In this document: positions 32,101 through 44,312 of the stretch, piece by piece
Layout of the letters: every line of letters begins with the position of its first letter
Numbering within the stretch: position 1 is the first letter of the stretch
DNA from: Coptis chinensis
Taxonomy: Eukaryota; Streptophyta; Magnoliopsida; Ranunculales; Ranunculaceae
Assembly: GCA_015680905.1 (NCBI GenBank)
Contig: CM027378.1
Location: 103,251,501-103,315,500 of the forward strand
Direction of reading: 5' to 3'
Length of the DNA stretch: 64,000 nucleotides
The notes under the pieces: generated by a model
Databases searched by the model: none
What the model was told of the DNA's origin: nothing
The model's input: only the letters and a program-made list of their open reading frames with translations
Translations under genes and position numbers: made by a program

Positions 32101-35100
32101 AATTGTTACTTAAAATGTAAATCAGCCCTTAATGTCTTCATAAATTAACAGTTCCTCTATTAGATTTTCTTATGAATGTAATGTGTATCAAATTATCGAA
32201 GTCCATTCAATCTGTTGCATCCTTAACACCAATTAATCTATGCTAAGATATGAATAACAACAAATAATTAAAAGAAATAAAAAATAAAATGTACACCGGT
32301 AGAGGTAAACATAATGATTGGGTTTCGAACTACGATTTGGCTACATTGCTACTTATATCGTTGTTGCACCCAACATAAGTCCTTGTTAATATATTTACTA
32401 AATTAGGTAAATGAAATATGAACAAATGGCGACCTAGAAAGTGAGATCAGAATCCAAAGTCATGAGCCAATAAACGGGAAGGAAGCGAGAAACATCTCTT
32501 CTTTAAACCGACAATGGAAACAACAAAATATATGAGGAGCGGGGTAACAAATTATACATCTCTTGCTTATTTAATGCGTGATTCAAACCTCCCATCCTTT
32601 CCAAGGTTTTCCTGCTACCACTTCATTTTACTTCAACAAATTCAACTTCTTGTGTTTGTCTTAGGAACACCAATAGGCTAACTAGGGTGCCAAATGGCAT
32701 GATCCTAAGAAAAGCCGCATGCACAGGATAAAAGGTTGTGGTTTGAATTAGTCATTGCACCAAACTCTCTCCATCACTTTCCTCCTTGAACTTATATGTT
32801 TTCTGTAATTTTGATTGCCCAATTCAGGGCACATTCATGAACCAGTCAAACTTAATTAATGGGTCACCAATGAGAGATCTCTTAAAGTAATCGGGAAATG
32901 AAACTTGAATCAAAGCTGGTGCTTATTTCTCATTGCAACTTTAGGCATGATAAAAAGATATAGCGAGGGAGACAAAGGTAGCAATAATGGGTTCATTTGG
33001 AAAAAATAGTGTCAAGAATGCAAGTGCAAAAAACATGATAAAAGGCATGAAGGATATGAACAAGACAAAGAGCCCAAAAATTTGCTGAAAAGCTAGTTCA
33101 GATTCCCTATATCGGACCATATGCCTCTAATGTAACTATTACTTGTATTCTCCTTGGTAGAATTTGAATTTATTATAGTACCCTCTAATTTGGTATGCAT
33201 ACATAAACAAAGATATACACCCTTTGAACCAATAAAAGAGTTTTAGCTCCGTGAGTAAAAAAGCTAGACCCTTAGAAAGTCGAATAAATTATAAACCATG
33301 TTGCAAGAAAATCTAACAAGCTAGTAACTTGGAATAGTGATGATAAAGACTTATTTTTTCATATTTTACCTCTTTCATTTTGTATTATTTTTGTTTCCCT
33401 ATTCTCAAATGGTAGGTTAATCTATTTAAGTAATACACCCATAGCAAGTGACTAGCTAAATTGTTTCCTAATGCCTTAGTTTAATTCACGGCAGCTTAGG
33501 ATTCGCATTTATGGTGCGGGCAAATTCAACAACCTCATAGTCGAGAGGTATAGTGAAATGGAAGCTCCTTCGAGTCCCAGGTATTATTAGCCTAGGCATT
33601 CCATGATGATAGGTGCCCCGAAGTTTCAACTTTCTCCGTCTTCTTCGTCGATATCGTATGGGATTTGGGGAGTTTTTCGATAGGGCTTCAGTGAGGAGGA
33701 GTATGTCATTTAGTCATCAACCACAGCCACAATTTGATAATCGGTCACCTTTTTGTCGATAATGTGGTGCGGGTTCCATTTGGAACAATACCTAGTGAGA
33801 GTGGTGGTTTTCCCGTTAATCTTGGTCACCCTCGAATGGTTTCAAAGGGAATGGTAGTAGGTGTGAGCAGCAGTGTAGGATGGCTTTGCAAAGGAATCAA
33901 ACTCCAATTGATATGGTCGTTACCACGATCTTAGATGGATGCGCAGCCCAACCTCATTTGGAACCACAAAACTGTATGAGCGAATTCCATCGGTTTGGTA
34001 GTCCTCCTTGTCCGAAAGTGCAACCATAGAAGGAAGGCTTACCATTTTAATCAAGGAAGCAAATTTGGAGTCCGGAATATACCCCAAGGAACTAAATGAT
34101 CCTCGTAACTTCTATAGTGAAGCTCATAAAGTGAGGATGGATCCAAAGATCACCACTTGAACCCCAAGAATTAGTTATGGTTACATTCAATATATTTTGG
34201 GTATAGTTAAATATTTCCTTTTGTTCTAGCTTGAATCGGACAAAAGGACTCTTAATTACTAATAGAATGAAGGCAAGTACCAAGTAAATTCAAAATAAAA
34301 AATTGCACCTTTGAAGCAAGAAAATTAAAATCGAATTGGCATCAACCCTAGTTTAGCAATGGAATCCCTAGGATACGGAAAACATAATTGAAAGTGAAAG
34401 TTGAAGATTGAATAGGTACTTACTAAATCGGCAGTGAGAGAGAAGATTTATCCGAAAAAAGAGACCATTGAGAAGGAAACCTAAGTTTAGAAGAAGAAGT
34501 GTGAGAAAGAGATCCGGGTCCGAAGAAAATAATTAATAGAGAGCGATTTTTGTGTTCTCCGAAATTTCGAAGTTGTTATGGGTTTTGGATTTGCAACCCT
34601 TTCCACACGGTTTGGTGCAATTAATAAGTGTTACAAATTAATTTTAGAAAATCAACCGAATTAAAGTAACACTCAACTAAGCGTAGACGGCTTACCAACC
34701 ACAAAAGAGTGTTACAAAACAAAAAGATGTGTGTTACAAATATCATGTTATGGTGTAGTTGAAGATGATGATAGTTCTTCTTTGGTTGGGGAGTAAAATG
34801 AGGGATCAATTAAAGATGTGATGATACAGTTTTTGGATTGGATTGAGAGTTTTTACGCTCGGGTTTTGAGAGTGGTGAGTGAACATTTTGAGAATGTAGA
34901 TCGTGGACTAGAGAATGCTTCGATGGAGGGTGAGTGAAAAGAAATGAGAGAGATTGAGGTTTTTTTTTTTGGGTGTTCATAAGAGGCACCGAAGAGTGAG
35001 TGACTGAACGTGGTGTTGTTTTAAGAAGTTTTTTTTTAATGGGGGTTTGGAGTTGTGGGCGAGGACCAAAAATGGATGGGCTGTCACATAAAAAAGGGAA

Positions 35101-35302
35101 TATGTAACTGTTTTTAGTAGAATGGTCACAAATATTACTCCACACATATGCCCTTACTTAGAAAAAAAACATTTGTGACGGTTTCGATTAGGCCGTCACC
35201 AAAAACTTTTTTAAAACATCACAAAAAATTTTTTTCGCCATTTGTGAAACGAAACCAAATAACATTTTAAAACAGTCACAAAAACCCTTTTTTCTACTAG
35301 TG
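29120..35302. mobile_element. CACTA (En/Spm-type) DNA transposon, no recognisable transposase
   Basis: The left end is CACTACAAGAAAAAAGGC and the right end, reverse-complemented, is CACTAGTAGAAAAAAGGG. The 3-bp target duplication CCA lies at 29117-29119 and 35303-35305. Subterminal regions on both sides repeat AACCGTCACAAA and TTTGTGACGGTTT, the transposase-binding style of CACTA elements. The 6.18 kb interior has no frame that I recognise as TnpA or TnpD. A minus-strand low-complexity frame (35145-34810) near the right end could be a leader. Degenerate coding-like text near 33590-34140 includes MVVTTILDGCAAQPHLEPQN. It inserted into the already coding-like 3' part of the DUF7745-like gene. 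Probably non-autonomous. Confidence 0.9.
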
Positions 35303-35305
35303 CCA

Positions 35306-35365
35306 AATAACAAGATGTCCACTTGTAATAATGCAAGAAGAGAGGGGATTTAATCTATGTCATGA
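35306..35365 (+). pseudogene. 3' remainder of the DUF7745-like gene beyond the CACTA element
   Basis: With one CCA copy removed, the sequence left of 29120 (GAAAACCCA) joins AATAACAAGATGTCC, reading ENPNNKMSTCNNARREGI before a TAA. This shows that the flank is continuous and that the transposon interrupts it. The following DNA is AT-rich. Confidence 0.55.
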
Positions 35366-35389
35366 TCGCAATATACATCAACCTCCACC

Positions 35390-36085
35390 AATGCATGTAA
35401 GTCCAATATTTTAAATTATATTGTTTTATTTATTTGGCAATGTATTTTATTTATTTGGCAATGTATTTTAACTTTAAATTAATGAACAAATTTATCCAAA
35501 ACGAATAACAATAAATTAGATACAACTTTACTCTATCATTTTCAAACAATTCCAAGAAAAAAAACAAGATTTATTACCCTTTACTCACTGTGCAATATTT
35601 GACGTATTCGGTGTTACTCTTTACTCTTGCCAAATATGATTAGTTGTATACTTCTGTCCTAGAACAACACATTTATTAATTGTACTTCCTTTGCACTATT
35701 TTCCATGTGTATTTCTTTATATATATATTCTACCATGTCATGTCCCAATAACCCAATAGAAGGGATGCAAGTAGGCTTACGGCTAGTGGGTTACACCACT
35801 GGTGTCGGTGTCGAAAGCCCCAACCACATCACCAACTAAAGATCCATTAGCGTTTACACTTTTGGGGAGGTTTGAAGATGTGGAACCAAGCCTTATTAGA
35901 TGAATAACCCAATTATCTATATGTTTAAATCATGATTGAGAATTTTTGTTTGTTTATGTCAACTGCATGTAAGTTCAATTTTAAATTTGAAAGTGTATTT
36001 ATGCTTTAATTTTGTTAGAAATATTATCCAAAAGGAATAACAAGAAATAAGATACAACTTTACATTTGCATTTTCAAACAATTCA
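35390..36085 (+). repeat. Internally deleted second copy of the DUF7745-like unit (repeat units B, A', B')
   Basis: 35393-35565 (B) and 35968-36085 (B') share GCATGTAAGT, ATAAGATACAACTTTAC-like and TTTTCAAACAATTC blocks. Between them, 35690-35905 (A') copies 27645-27875. The order A-gene-B followed by A'-B' fits a tandem duplication of the whole unit in which the second copy lost its coding part. Confidence 0.65.
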
Positions 36086-36985
36086 ACATATAAAAGCAAC
36101 CAAATCGTTATGTAGATTTACTTTATTGAATATCTATATTCCCATGTAGCTAACCATTTTCTTCTATTTTTACAGCTACACTTTTTTGGTTCTAGGTATT
36201 TCTGTTCTTGTGGAAAATATTGAAAAAAGTAAGCGGTATGTTTTCATTCAGATTTGTGGTATTCCTAATCCTACAACTAATATTTTCTTGGCCTCTAACT
36301 ACCCGTTTTCATTACAATATATTTCCAAAGCTAACCACTATTTGTTTTGTCCTTGCAGGCCCAATTCTTTTGGTTTTGTTTTCGTTCCGAGTATTTATGT
36401 TTTTTGGAGATATTTTTGTCAAACAAATTGGTATGTATTCATTCGCATTTGCTTTACTCCTTGTTTTAATTTGTTTTCACCTTGAAACTACGATTTACAT
36501 GGTAATGCAATTGGTGGAGACGGTCTCATATAAGTCGTGCAATCCTCGTTAATATTCATGCATTTCTCTTATGCTTAATATTTTTAATATCTCCTAATAC
36601 ATTAGTTACTTTGGGTGCATTTCAAGTTAGTGGTCATATTTATGTTTCATATATATTAGTGGTCATTTCAAGTTACTATAAAGTTAGTGGTCATATTTAT
36701 GTTTCATATATATTTCAAGTTTTTCATATTTATGACAACCACGGTTGAAATAATAAGTTTGAAGTAGTTGGACTTTATAGTTTTTATCCGTTTATTAAAC
36801 TTTTCTTGGCTTAACTTCCCGTTAGAGAAAAGAAACAACTTTCCTAAGAAAAACTTTCAACTATTTAATGCTCCAGTTTGCCCACCATGTAGGAATTTCA
36901 ATTGACACGACATAAGAAGACTTCCCTCTCGTCCCTACTTTTCCCTCTCGTCCCTACTTTTCCACTCTCAGTGTTTTAATGCACA
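36086..36985. other. Region between the duplicated unit and the Helitron Rep frame
   Basis: A hydrophobic frame at 36208-36552 contains WKILKKVSGMFSFRFVVF but matches no family I know. 36605-36720 repeats AGTGGTCATATTTATGTTTC twice, and 36921-36962 repeats TTCCCTCTCGTCCCTACTTT twice. The Helitron's 5' end should lie in or left of this stretch, but a TC terminus cannot be told apart by eye. Confidence 0.3.
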
Positions 36986-38552
36986 ATGGATGCAGCTGTG
37001 GAAGGTTTTCCAGTAGCACTACACCAAATTGATAGGTTTTTTGGAAGATTTTATAGTCGTCGGAATCGACATACTAACCTACCAACTACTACTCGGTTGC
37101 GTCTTCATAATCGTCGGCCCCGTAACTCTTTCGCCCAAATTTCAGCATACATAAGGAGATTATACTACCTACCAGAAATTGCATATCCAACTACTCGAAG
37201 ACGTACAATTATTTCCAGACGTACTTCTTCTCGGATTATGACGGTGGTGGCATCTCAACCTGAGAGTTCGATGCATATTCATAGGAGACCTAATCACCCA
37301 GAATCCTCTATTAGTAATCACATGGTTAGAAATTATGCAGAAATATCTTCAGCAAGGGAGAGGGTCGATGATCTAGATGAAAATTGCCCGCTTATTGATT
37401 GGGTTCGTACGGTTGGAATTCCTGCACCAAATTCTTTGGTAAGGGAGACTATATCTGATTTACCAGAAAATGTACCCCATATTCAAAGGGTTGACAATCT
37501 ACCATATCCAACAGAGACTTCAAGAGGTTATGACAGGGTTGGAAGTCAAGTAGATAAATCTTTGCAACTAGATAGTGTATCTTATTTTGATTTAGCAGAC
37601 AATTGCCCGCTCATTCAGTGGCTACGTAATCTAAAGGTTGCATGCCCAGTTGATAATAACAACATTTCCCACAAAATGCAACAGGTGGAGCAGAAAAAGG
37701 GCAAAAAATACTACAAAAAAGAAGAGAGCCCGTGCAAAATAGACAAGTGAGCAGCATGCATTGACGCAGTCAATTAATAGTGCTAGAAGAAAAGTTGCAC
37801 GCATTTGCCAAACCTCCGAGCAAAGAGAAGCTCATCGTCGCCTAGACACTGCTCGTAGAGGTTTGGCTCGTGGATTACAAATGGATGCAGTACGACATTC
37901 CCTCAGAAGGCAAAGTCTAGAGCATGGTAGGTCTACAAATACTGCAAAAAAGAAGAGAACTTGTGCAAAACAGACAAGTTCACAACATGCATCAACACAG
38001 TAAATTAATAGTGCTATAAGAAAAAATGCACGCATTGGCGAAACGTCCAAGCACCGAGATGCTAATCGTTAAGCCAGATCTTGCTTCGTAGAAGGTTTGG
38101 CTCGTGGATTGCACATGGATGGAGTACAAAATTCCAGACAAGCTCGTAGAAGATTAGCATTTGTAAGGCAAAACCCTATTGAAAGGGTTGTTCAAAACGC
38201 CCTTAATGCGTTTCGTAGCAGAGTTGTTGGGCAAAGACTTGCACGTCAAACAATTGCCCGTCAAAGAGTTGTTATTGCTCGTCAAAGAGTTATTTCACAG
38301 AACATTCTTCATCAAAGACTTCCTGGTGTTCAACTTATGGTGTGTGAAGACAATATCCGTGAAAACCCTGATCTGCCACCTACTATAGACGACTACATAC
38401 CACTCTCCAATGCACAAGTATTTAGAAAATCCTGCAATGATATTTCATGGGTCAGTTGTCCTCTATGCAAAAGAAAATTTCCCGATCTAAAGATTTCTGC
38501 AGGTATTTGCTTTTCTTTGTATATTTTCTTGGAATATGTTTGTACTAAGTGA
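36986..38552 (+). pseudogene. N-terminal part of Helitron Rep/helicase gene, with internal duplication
   Basis: The first frame starts MDAAVEGFPVALHQIDRFFG and is basic and Arg-rich. It twice contains a NCPLI(D/Q)W(V/L)R motif. A second part (37761-38003 and 38097-38552) is Arg/Gln-rich with RQ(R)V repeats and ends at the zinc-finger half SCPLCKRKFPDLK. A ~230-bp tandem duplication (37705-37906 and 37934-38138) repeats QSINSARRKVARI and GLARGLQMD; the second copy has in-frame stops. Near 38503 a GTATTTGC donor and the TTGATGCAG acceptor at 38582 may define an intron leading to GICTSC at 38583. This is the poorly conserved leader typical of Helitron Rep proteins. Confidence 0.6.
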
Positions 38553-38582
38553 GAACCTCGCTTATAACAAGAATTGATGCAG

Positions 38583-39643
38583 GTATTTGTACCTCTTGCA
38601 AGTTGGAAAACCGGGACAACACTAACGCTGGCATGTTCAGTGTTAACAATTCAATGGATCCGGGCATTGTACCTCTAGAACTGTCTCGTTTGTCCAATCT
38701 AGAAATAATTCTCATTGCCAGGGTGCACCCCATGATGTCTGTGTATCGTGTTAGGGGTCAACAATACAAGTACAGTGGCAATGTGATAAATTTATCCTAA
38801 GATGTCAATCTGATTGCCACTATTCTTCCATTCAAACCCGTTGATTTGTTTGCAATTCTTGTCGTTAATAGAGGGGGGCCACATGCAAGCAAGGAATTTC
38901 GTGTTCGGCGAGAATTTGTACGCACAGCCTTGGTTTGGTTGAAAACTTATCATCGGTACTATAATGATATAATTATTGATGATGGAACTATCGAAGGACT
39001 ACCTGTAGATGGACAACTTGATGACCTACCACATATGTCCCGACCTGTGGAAGATATCGACAACGAAGTTTCTGCCATACCTAGGGAAGCCGATGATGAT
39101 GATGGGCCACCTGACTTGTATAACCAGGATTTGCACATTGATGAGTTTCATGCTGTTGGAACTATTTCTATTGTGGCACAACCCAATCAACAAGCACGTC
39201 TCCGGAGGGCATTTATGGTACCAAATGTAGATCAAACTAATGTTCATATACCTTTAACAACTCACATCATTGATGAGTTTTCAACCCCAGGATATATTGT
39301 TATGGCATTTCCAACTTTGTTTCCTTACGGTGATGCTGATCTACGACAAGCTCGCCAGCGGAAAGTCAATCCATTGTCGTACTTCCAGTTTTTGATGAAA
39401 TATCATGATGGCCGATTTGCTAGAGATACGAGATTCCGCTACTTTGCTTGGAACTCTCTTTCAAGGTGGCAGGTGCTTTATTTAGGTGATGTTTTTGTGA
39501 GGAAGAATCCAGGGGATGCTGAGTTGTCAATTGAGGAAATTCGAAATATGATTTCGTCCGGTGACAAACAATTAGCTAATCGTGTCTCTTACTTTGCTAA
39601 CAACATTCGTGTAATTTTCGGTCTTATTGGTATACAAGATTGA
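38583..39643 (+). pseudogene. Helitron-like N-terminal domain
   Basis: The frame begins with the second half of a zinc finger (CTSC), then MDPGIVPLELSRLSNLEIIL, IARVHPMMSVYRVRGQQYKY and SGNVINLS. A TAA at 38798-38800 replaces an expected Gln codon before DVN. It continues with LFAILVVNRGG and FRVRREFVRTALVWLK. From 38846 to 39643 the frame includes FPTLFPYGDADLRQ, YFQFLMKYHDGRFARDTRFR and YFAWNSLSRWQ, the Helitron_like_N (PF14214) signature. A single-base frameshift near 39612 separates it from Rep, because the RSYWYTRLKEL continuation is in another frame. Confidence 0.88.
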
Positions 39644-40587
39644 AAGAGCTGACTGCCATGGTTAAACAGTTAGGTGCACCAACCATCTTCTTCACACTTA
39701 GCGCTGCTGACATGCAATGGCCAGAACTGTTTCGTATTTTAGATCCTTCTAATGATCTTGAAAGGATGTCTCCTTTAGATAAAAGAAGGAGACGCGCAAA
39801 GTTAATTAATGATAACCCAAATGTTGTCGCTTGGTTCTTTCAGGCAAGAGTGGAATTCTTCTTTCGGGATTACTTACGATATGAGTTCTTTGTGGTTGAT
39901 CATTGGTACCGGTTTGAGTGGCAAAATCGTGGTAGTGGTCATGTTCATGGATTTCTTTGGCTAGCAGATGCTCCAGATGTTACTAAGATTGTTACAAGTG
40001 TTATCGATAGATCTAATGTTATTGATTATTTTGATAGACTTGTTTGCACTGTTAACCCAGAACCAAGCATGTCTAGAAATCTCCAAGAACATCCTTGTGC
40101 ACGCATTTTGCCACTCGATTTACAACTTGATACAAACGAAGATGACTATGTTTCGTTGGTCAATTGGGTCATGCGACACTCTATATGTGGGAGTCATTGT
40201 TTGCGCTTACACAAAGCAACCAAACAAATGGTATGTCGCTTTAGATACCCATTTGATGTAATTGGTCAGTCGAAGATTGTAGAAGAGCCTCCCAACAGTA
40301 ACATGTATCATTTCCTCGGCCGCCGAAATGATGAACTAGTCTGTTCCCACAATCGAAAGATTTTGCAGACCTGGCGTGCAAACATTGATTGGTCGCCTGT
40401 CCTTTCAGTGCAATCTGTTGTCAATTACATTGCTAAATACGCCGCTAAATCTGAACCAGCTTCAAAAAGTTTCAGAGATACTCTTCAAGATATTGTTGAA
40501 GATTTTCATCGACCCTGTCAAAATGCAAGATCTGCTTTCAAGCGGCTACTTATGAAAAGTGTCTCTGAAAGAGATATTTCTGCCTAG
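39640..40587 (+). pseudogene. Helitron Rep (HUH endonuclease) domain
   Basis: This 315-codon frame holds FFTLSAADMQWPELF, then the HUH metal motif GSGHVHGFLW (His101, His103). Further on is the paired-tyrosine motif VNYIAKYAAK (Tyr263, Tyr267). These are the nuclease residues that nick and join single-stranded DNA in rolling-circle transposition, and all are present. Stops end the frame at 40587, and a degraded linker follows (40640-40882 with VGRYLQRPFCYENISLLNMA, then GDILPNTEKWESFC and IEV before a TGA). The catalytic core is thus preserved in a gene broken on both sides. Confidence 0.92.
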
Positions 40588-41325
40588 GAAGTATGTCACT
40601 TGCTAATGGGGTACCCATTGACCCGATCATCCAGAAAGTTTGTACTCGATCTTAAATGTTAGCGAAAAAAGCATGCTAGCATCAATTGTATGCCGTCGAA
40701 GAGTGGCCGACGAGGATGAAATTGTTGGAACAGATCCAACCTTTGTAGGAAGATATCTGCAACGACCTTTTTGTTATGAAAATATTTCCCTTCTGAATAT
40801 GGCAAAAAGACATTATTTCAAGCAGCATGTTTGGCACACTTCTCGAAGCCGACGTAGTTATGCGCGTTTGGTTCCGAGCTAGAGCGGTGACATCCTACCA
40901 AACACTGAAAAATGGGAATCATTTTGTCGTCAACAAGTCTTAATTCATCACCATTATCGAACTCTCGAAGAAGCTTGGGGAGAATTTCCCTTGTGGTCTA
41001 AAAAATACTATGACTTGGGTTTCGAAATCACTCATGGGATTATTCTTCCAGAACCGATAGATGAAGAGCTTGAAGATGGTATTGAGGTCTGACTTGGATG
41101 CGAAGACTTACCGGGATGAGTGGATGATGGCAAAGAAACAATGGGGCCCATGTTTGTCCCTGGGGAAACTGTGGAATTAGGAAGAAGAGACTTCGACATT
41201 TCACACAATTGGGCTGAAGGTTTACATCGATATCCAAGTTTGTCCATGCTCTGCGTGGTGGCAATGAACTAAATCATGAACCTCAAACTGTTGTACCAGA
41301 TCATGATTTATCTAATGAACAAAGA
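40588..41325 (+). pseudogene. Degraded linker between Helitron Rep and helicase
   Basis: Readable pieces in shifting plus-strand frames are YCRRRVADEDEIVG-like text at 40690, RPFCYENISLLNMAKRHYF, RTLEEAWGEFPLWSK and EPIDEELEDG, then AKTYRDEWMMAKKQWGP. At least three stops or frame changes occur. It resembles the corresponding linker of plant Helitron proteins and supports one original Rep-helicase gene across the region. Confidence 0.7.
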
Positions 41326-42708
41326 TTGGCTCATGATATGGTAGTTAGAGCACTACAAGCTGGAGCATGTATTCGGTTAATTGTTTGTGGGGGAGCGGGC
41401 ACAGGCAAGTCCACACTCATAAATGCAATTGTGTATTCAGTTACTGCAATTTTCAAAACAAACAAAGCAGTGCGTGTCATGGCTCCTACTGGAGTTACCG
41501 CTTTTAATATTGGAGGTGCAACCATCCATCATGAACTATCTTTCACTGTGGAACAGAAAGGTGTGAAAGAAACTTCCAAAAAGATTGAAGGTGATCAATG
41601 TCGACGTATGCAAGAAGACTTTAAAGACACCAAACTTATCATTATCGATGAGTACAGTATTGTCGGAAGAAGTATGCTTGCAAATATTGACCGGCGTTAT
41701 CGAGATATTTTCGCAAAGAACGAGCCATTTGGTGATGTATCTATTATCTTCGTTGGTGATATGCGTCAATTACCTCCTGTATGTGACAGTGCATTATATG
41801 TCCAAGGTGGGTCTATTAAAAAACAACATGGTGGAATTGTGTATTCTAGTTTCGATAAATGTGTTCGGTTATCACATATATTTCGACAAGCAGGGGATGA
41901 CCAAGCATCATTTCGAGAAACATTGTTCAGACTAAGTAATGGAACTTCAACCGTCAGTGATTGGCAATTATTTCTAACTCGGGATATTTCTTCGCTCAAT
42001 ATGGATGAGGTTAACATCTTCAAAGATGCTTTGCGTCTTTTTCCTACCAAACAGCCTGCACATGATTATAATCTCACCCGACTGATTGAGCTTAGTAAAC
42101 CAGTTGCTCAAATTGTTTCAATAAATAATTGTGAGACCGCTACCAAGGCTTCGTCAGATGATGCAAAAGGCTTGGAGAAAGTTCTGTGTCTATCACTTGG
42201 TGCACGTGTTATGCTTCGTTCAAACATTTCCACCACAAATGGGTTGGTTAATGGTGCAATGGGCACTGTTATAGATATTGTTTATGGAAATGGTTGCAAA
42301 TCACCAGAAGATATACCTCTTGCTGTTATGGTTGACTTCGACCACTATCGTGGTGCTAGGTTCCGTCCAGATTCTAATACAATACCTATTACTCCACAGA
42401 CATCAAATTGGAAGTCGGGTAATGCTTCATGCCAGCGCATTCAGGTTCCCCTAGTACTATGTTGGGCAATAGCAATTCACAAGAGTCAAGGCCTCACTCT
42501 TGATCGGGCTGTGGTAGATATTGGTGAAAGGGAAAGCCTCGGTTTGACTTTTGTTGCTTTGTCTCGCACAAGAAAGTTGTGTGATCTGGCATTTTGCCCT
42601 ATGTTCTCTTTGGAAAGACTTCAAAAGATTGGAAAATGTGTTGGTCTTAGAGGTCGATTGCAAGAGGAGAATCGTTTGTTGCAGATACTTTGCGCTTCAA
42701 CCATTTGA
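41326..42708 (+). pseudogene. Helitron PIF1-type helicase domain
   Basis: The 460-codon open frame has Walker A GGAGTGKST near residues 22-30, APTGVTAFNIGG, the DE box IIIDEYSIVG, and IFVGDMRQLPPV. It ends with motif VI-like HKSQGLTLDRAVVDIG and VALSRTR. It is a superfamily 1 5'-to-3' helicase that unwinds DNA during Helitron transposition. The frame is uninterrupted to its stop, in contrast to the rest of the gene. The annotated Met is simply the first in frame; the natural protein would be continuous with Rep upstream. No hairpin plus CTRR terminus was found downstream. Confidence 0.92.
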
Positions 42709-44312
42709 TGTTCTAGGAAAATCTTATAGTTGAAATGTTATTTTCTTGTTTTTATCTCGGTATGTAGTATTCATCTTTCTACCTTTATTTCTATTTATAT
42801 TGTTTGCAAATTCACTTCATCAATATATTATATATTTCTCATAAATGAATATCTACTGTCGTTATCATGCTTAATTTTGTTGTTTGTATTTATGTAGGTT
42901 CTTCTACAAGTAATGTATAGGAGGACATTTTTTTATGGTTGCTGCAGATGGATTTTGTCACTTCAACTACTGCCTTTTATATTATAGTTGTTTGGACTTT
43001 TGCTAGCCCCCCTCTGTGTCTTTTGAGTTGAGTTGAGCAGTTTGTAAAGTAAATAACTATGCAACTTGTTATATGTATAGTAGTTTAGAACCTTTGGGAT
43101 ATTGTTATTTTGGTTTTTCTGGTCATATGACAGGTTTAATGAATTCTAGATATGACAGATTTTTTATGATTTAATATTGAAAATACAAAGGAGATTCTGT
43201 CGAAATTTTCATTGAAGAGTTTGTTTTCCTTAAGTTGTAATATCAAACTTAGTTAGCGTCGGCATCGTTTTGGCCTCTTTGATGCTCAATTTTGTATGAC
43301 ACTTATATTTGTAGTTCAGTGTTGAGTGTTTTAATTGTCTTTGATGTATTATTGGATCTTCATAAGTTGTTGATCATGGATTTCTTTGACTGAGCTTTAT
43401 CTATCAATAAAATTGTCTCAATATTGTGTTTGGTTTTCGGCTTTGATATTGATTATGATCCATAAACATTCATGCATATGTGCACTCTGAAGTAAACCTT
43501 TGATTGGACTTTCTTCTTCAATTTGTAGAAATGGTTGTACTTGCAACATGTTTTTTTTCCTTTGCAACTATGTATTAGCTAGAGGTGTTTGATATGTCTT
43601 TGTGGGCATAGACTGCAGACCCTATTGCTTAGCTGGAATAGTGCATTAGTCATTCTATGGTTTTAAAAGTTGTTATTTTCTAAGATCATCTTCAGTTGTA
43701 ATATTTTCTTACCATTTTCTGGAAGTCGTAGGAAACTATATTAATCTTGCACAAGTAAAAATGAAGTCACACACAACCCAAAGTGCTGTTTCACAGATTA
43801 ACTTGTTTGGAAAAAAACAATTTTTTTATCTTGGGATTAAAATGTCAAAAAATTGTTAGTGAGGCTGACGTGGGAATGTATATATAAGAATACAACTCCG
43901 CTTATTAGTGCGAGATAGATAGAAATCGAGGAGCAAGTCGTAGAAATAAATAAATAAATTTAATTATTGTTATATATAAAAAAAGAGAGCCAAATAAATA
44001 ATACACTACGCTCACGCCCCATAGTAATATGCAGCCCGTAAGTGTAAGATCTGTTAGGCATTGGACTTTGTACAATTCTACCGCCAGTCCACTGGGTAAA
44101 GTACGACCCAAAGACAAACTTAGCGTGTCCGCGAAAGAACATCAACTTTTTCTCTAGTTTATTCCATTACTGTCCTCATCTTTCCACCATTATCATCACA
44201 ACAACGACCTTTAATTATTAATATTAATAATAATTATTTCTCAAAACCAGAACAAAAATTTCTTCATTTCCCCGATCCACAATACCTGAATTCCGAAATC
44301 CTAAAACTCAGC
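42709..44312. other. T-rich 3' flank of the Helitron gene and upstream region of the FYVE gene
   Basis: No protein-like frame occurs. AATAAA at 43407 and T-rich spacer resemble transcript ends. The last 150 bp before 44313 are pyrimidine- and A-rich and should hold the 5' UTR of the FYVE gene. A clear TATA box could not be assigned. I searched this stretch for a Helitron 3' hairpin and saw none. Confidence 0.4.

Noticed and set aside
33590..34140. Coding-like text inside the CACTA element as transposase
   Set aside because: Several stops and no recognisable TnpD or TnpA motif; left as unassigned.
34810..35145. Minus-strand 111-codon frame in the CACTA right end
   Set aside because: Ser/Pro/Lys low complexity next to subterminal repeats; more likely leader sequence than a protein.
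42709..44160. Search for a Helitron 3' hairpin plus CTRR after the helicase
   Set aside because: No GC-rich hairpin followed by CTRR and T was found by eye.
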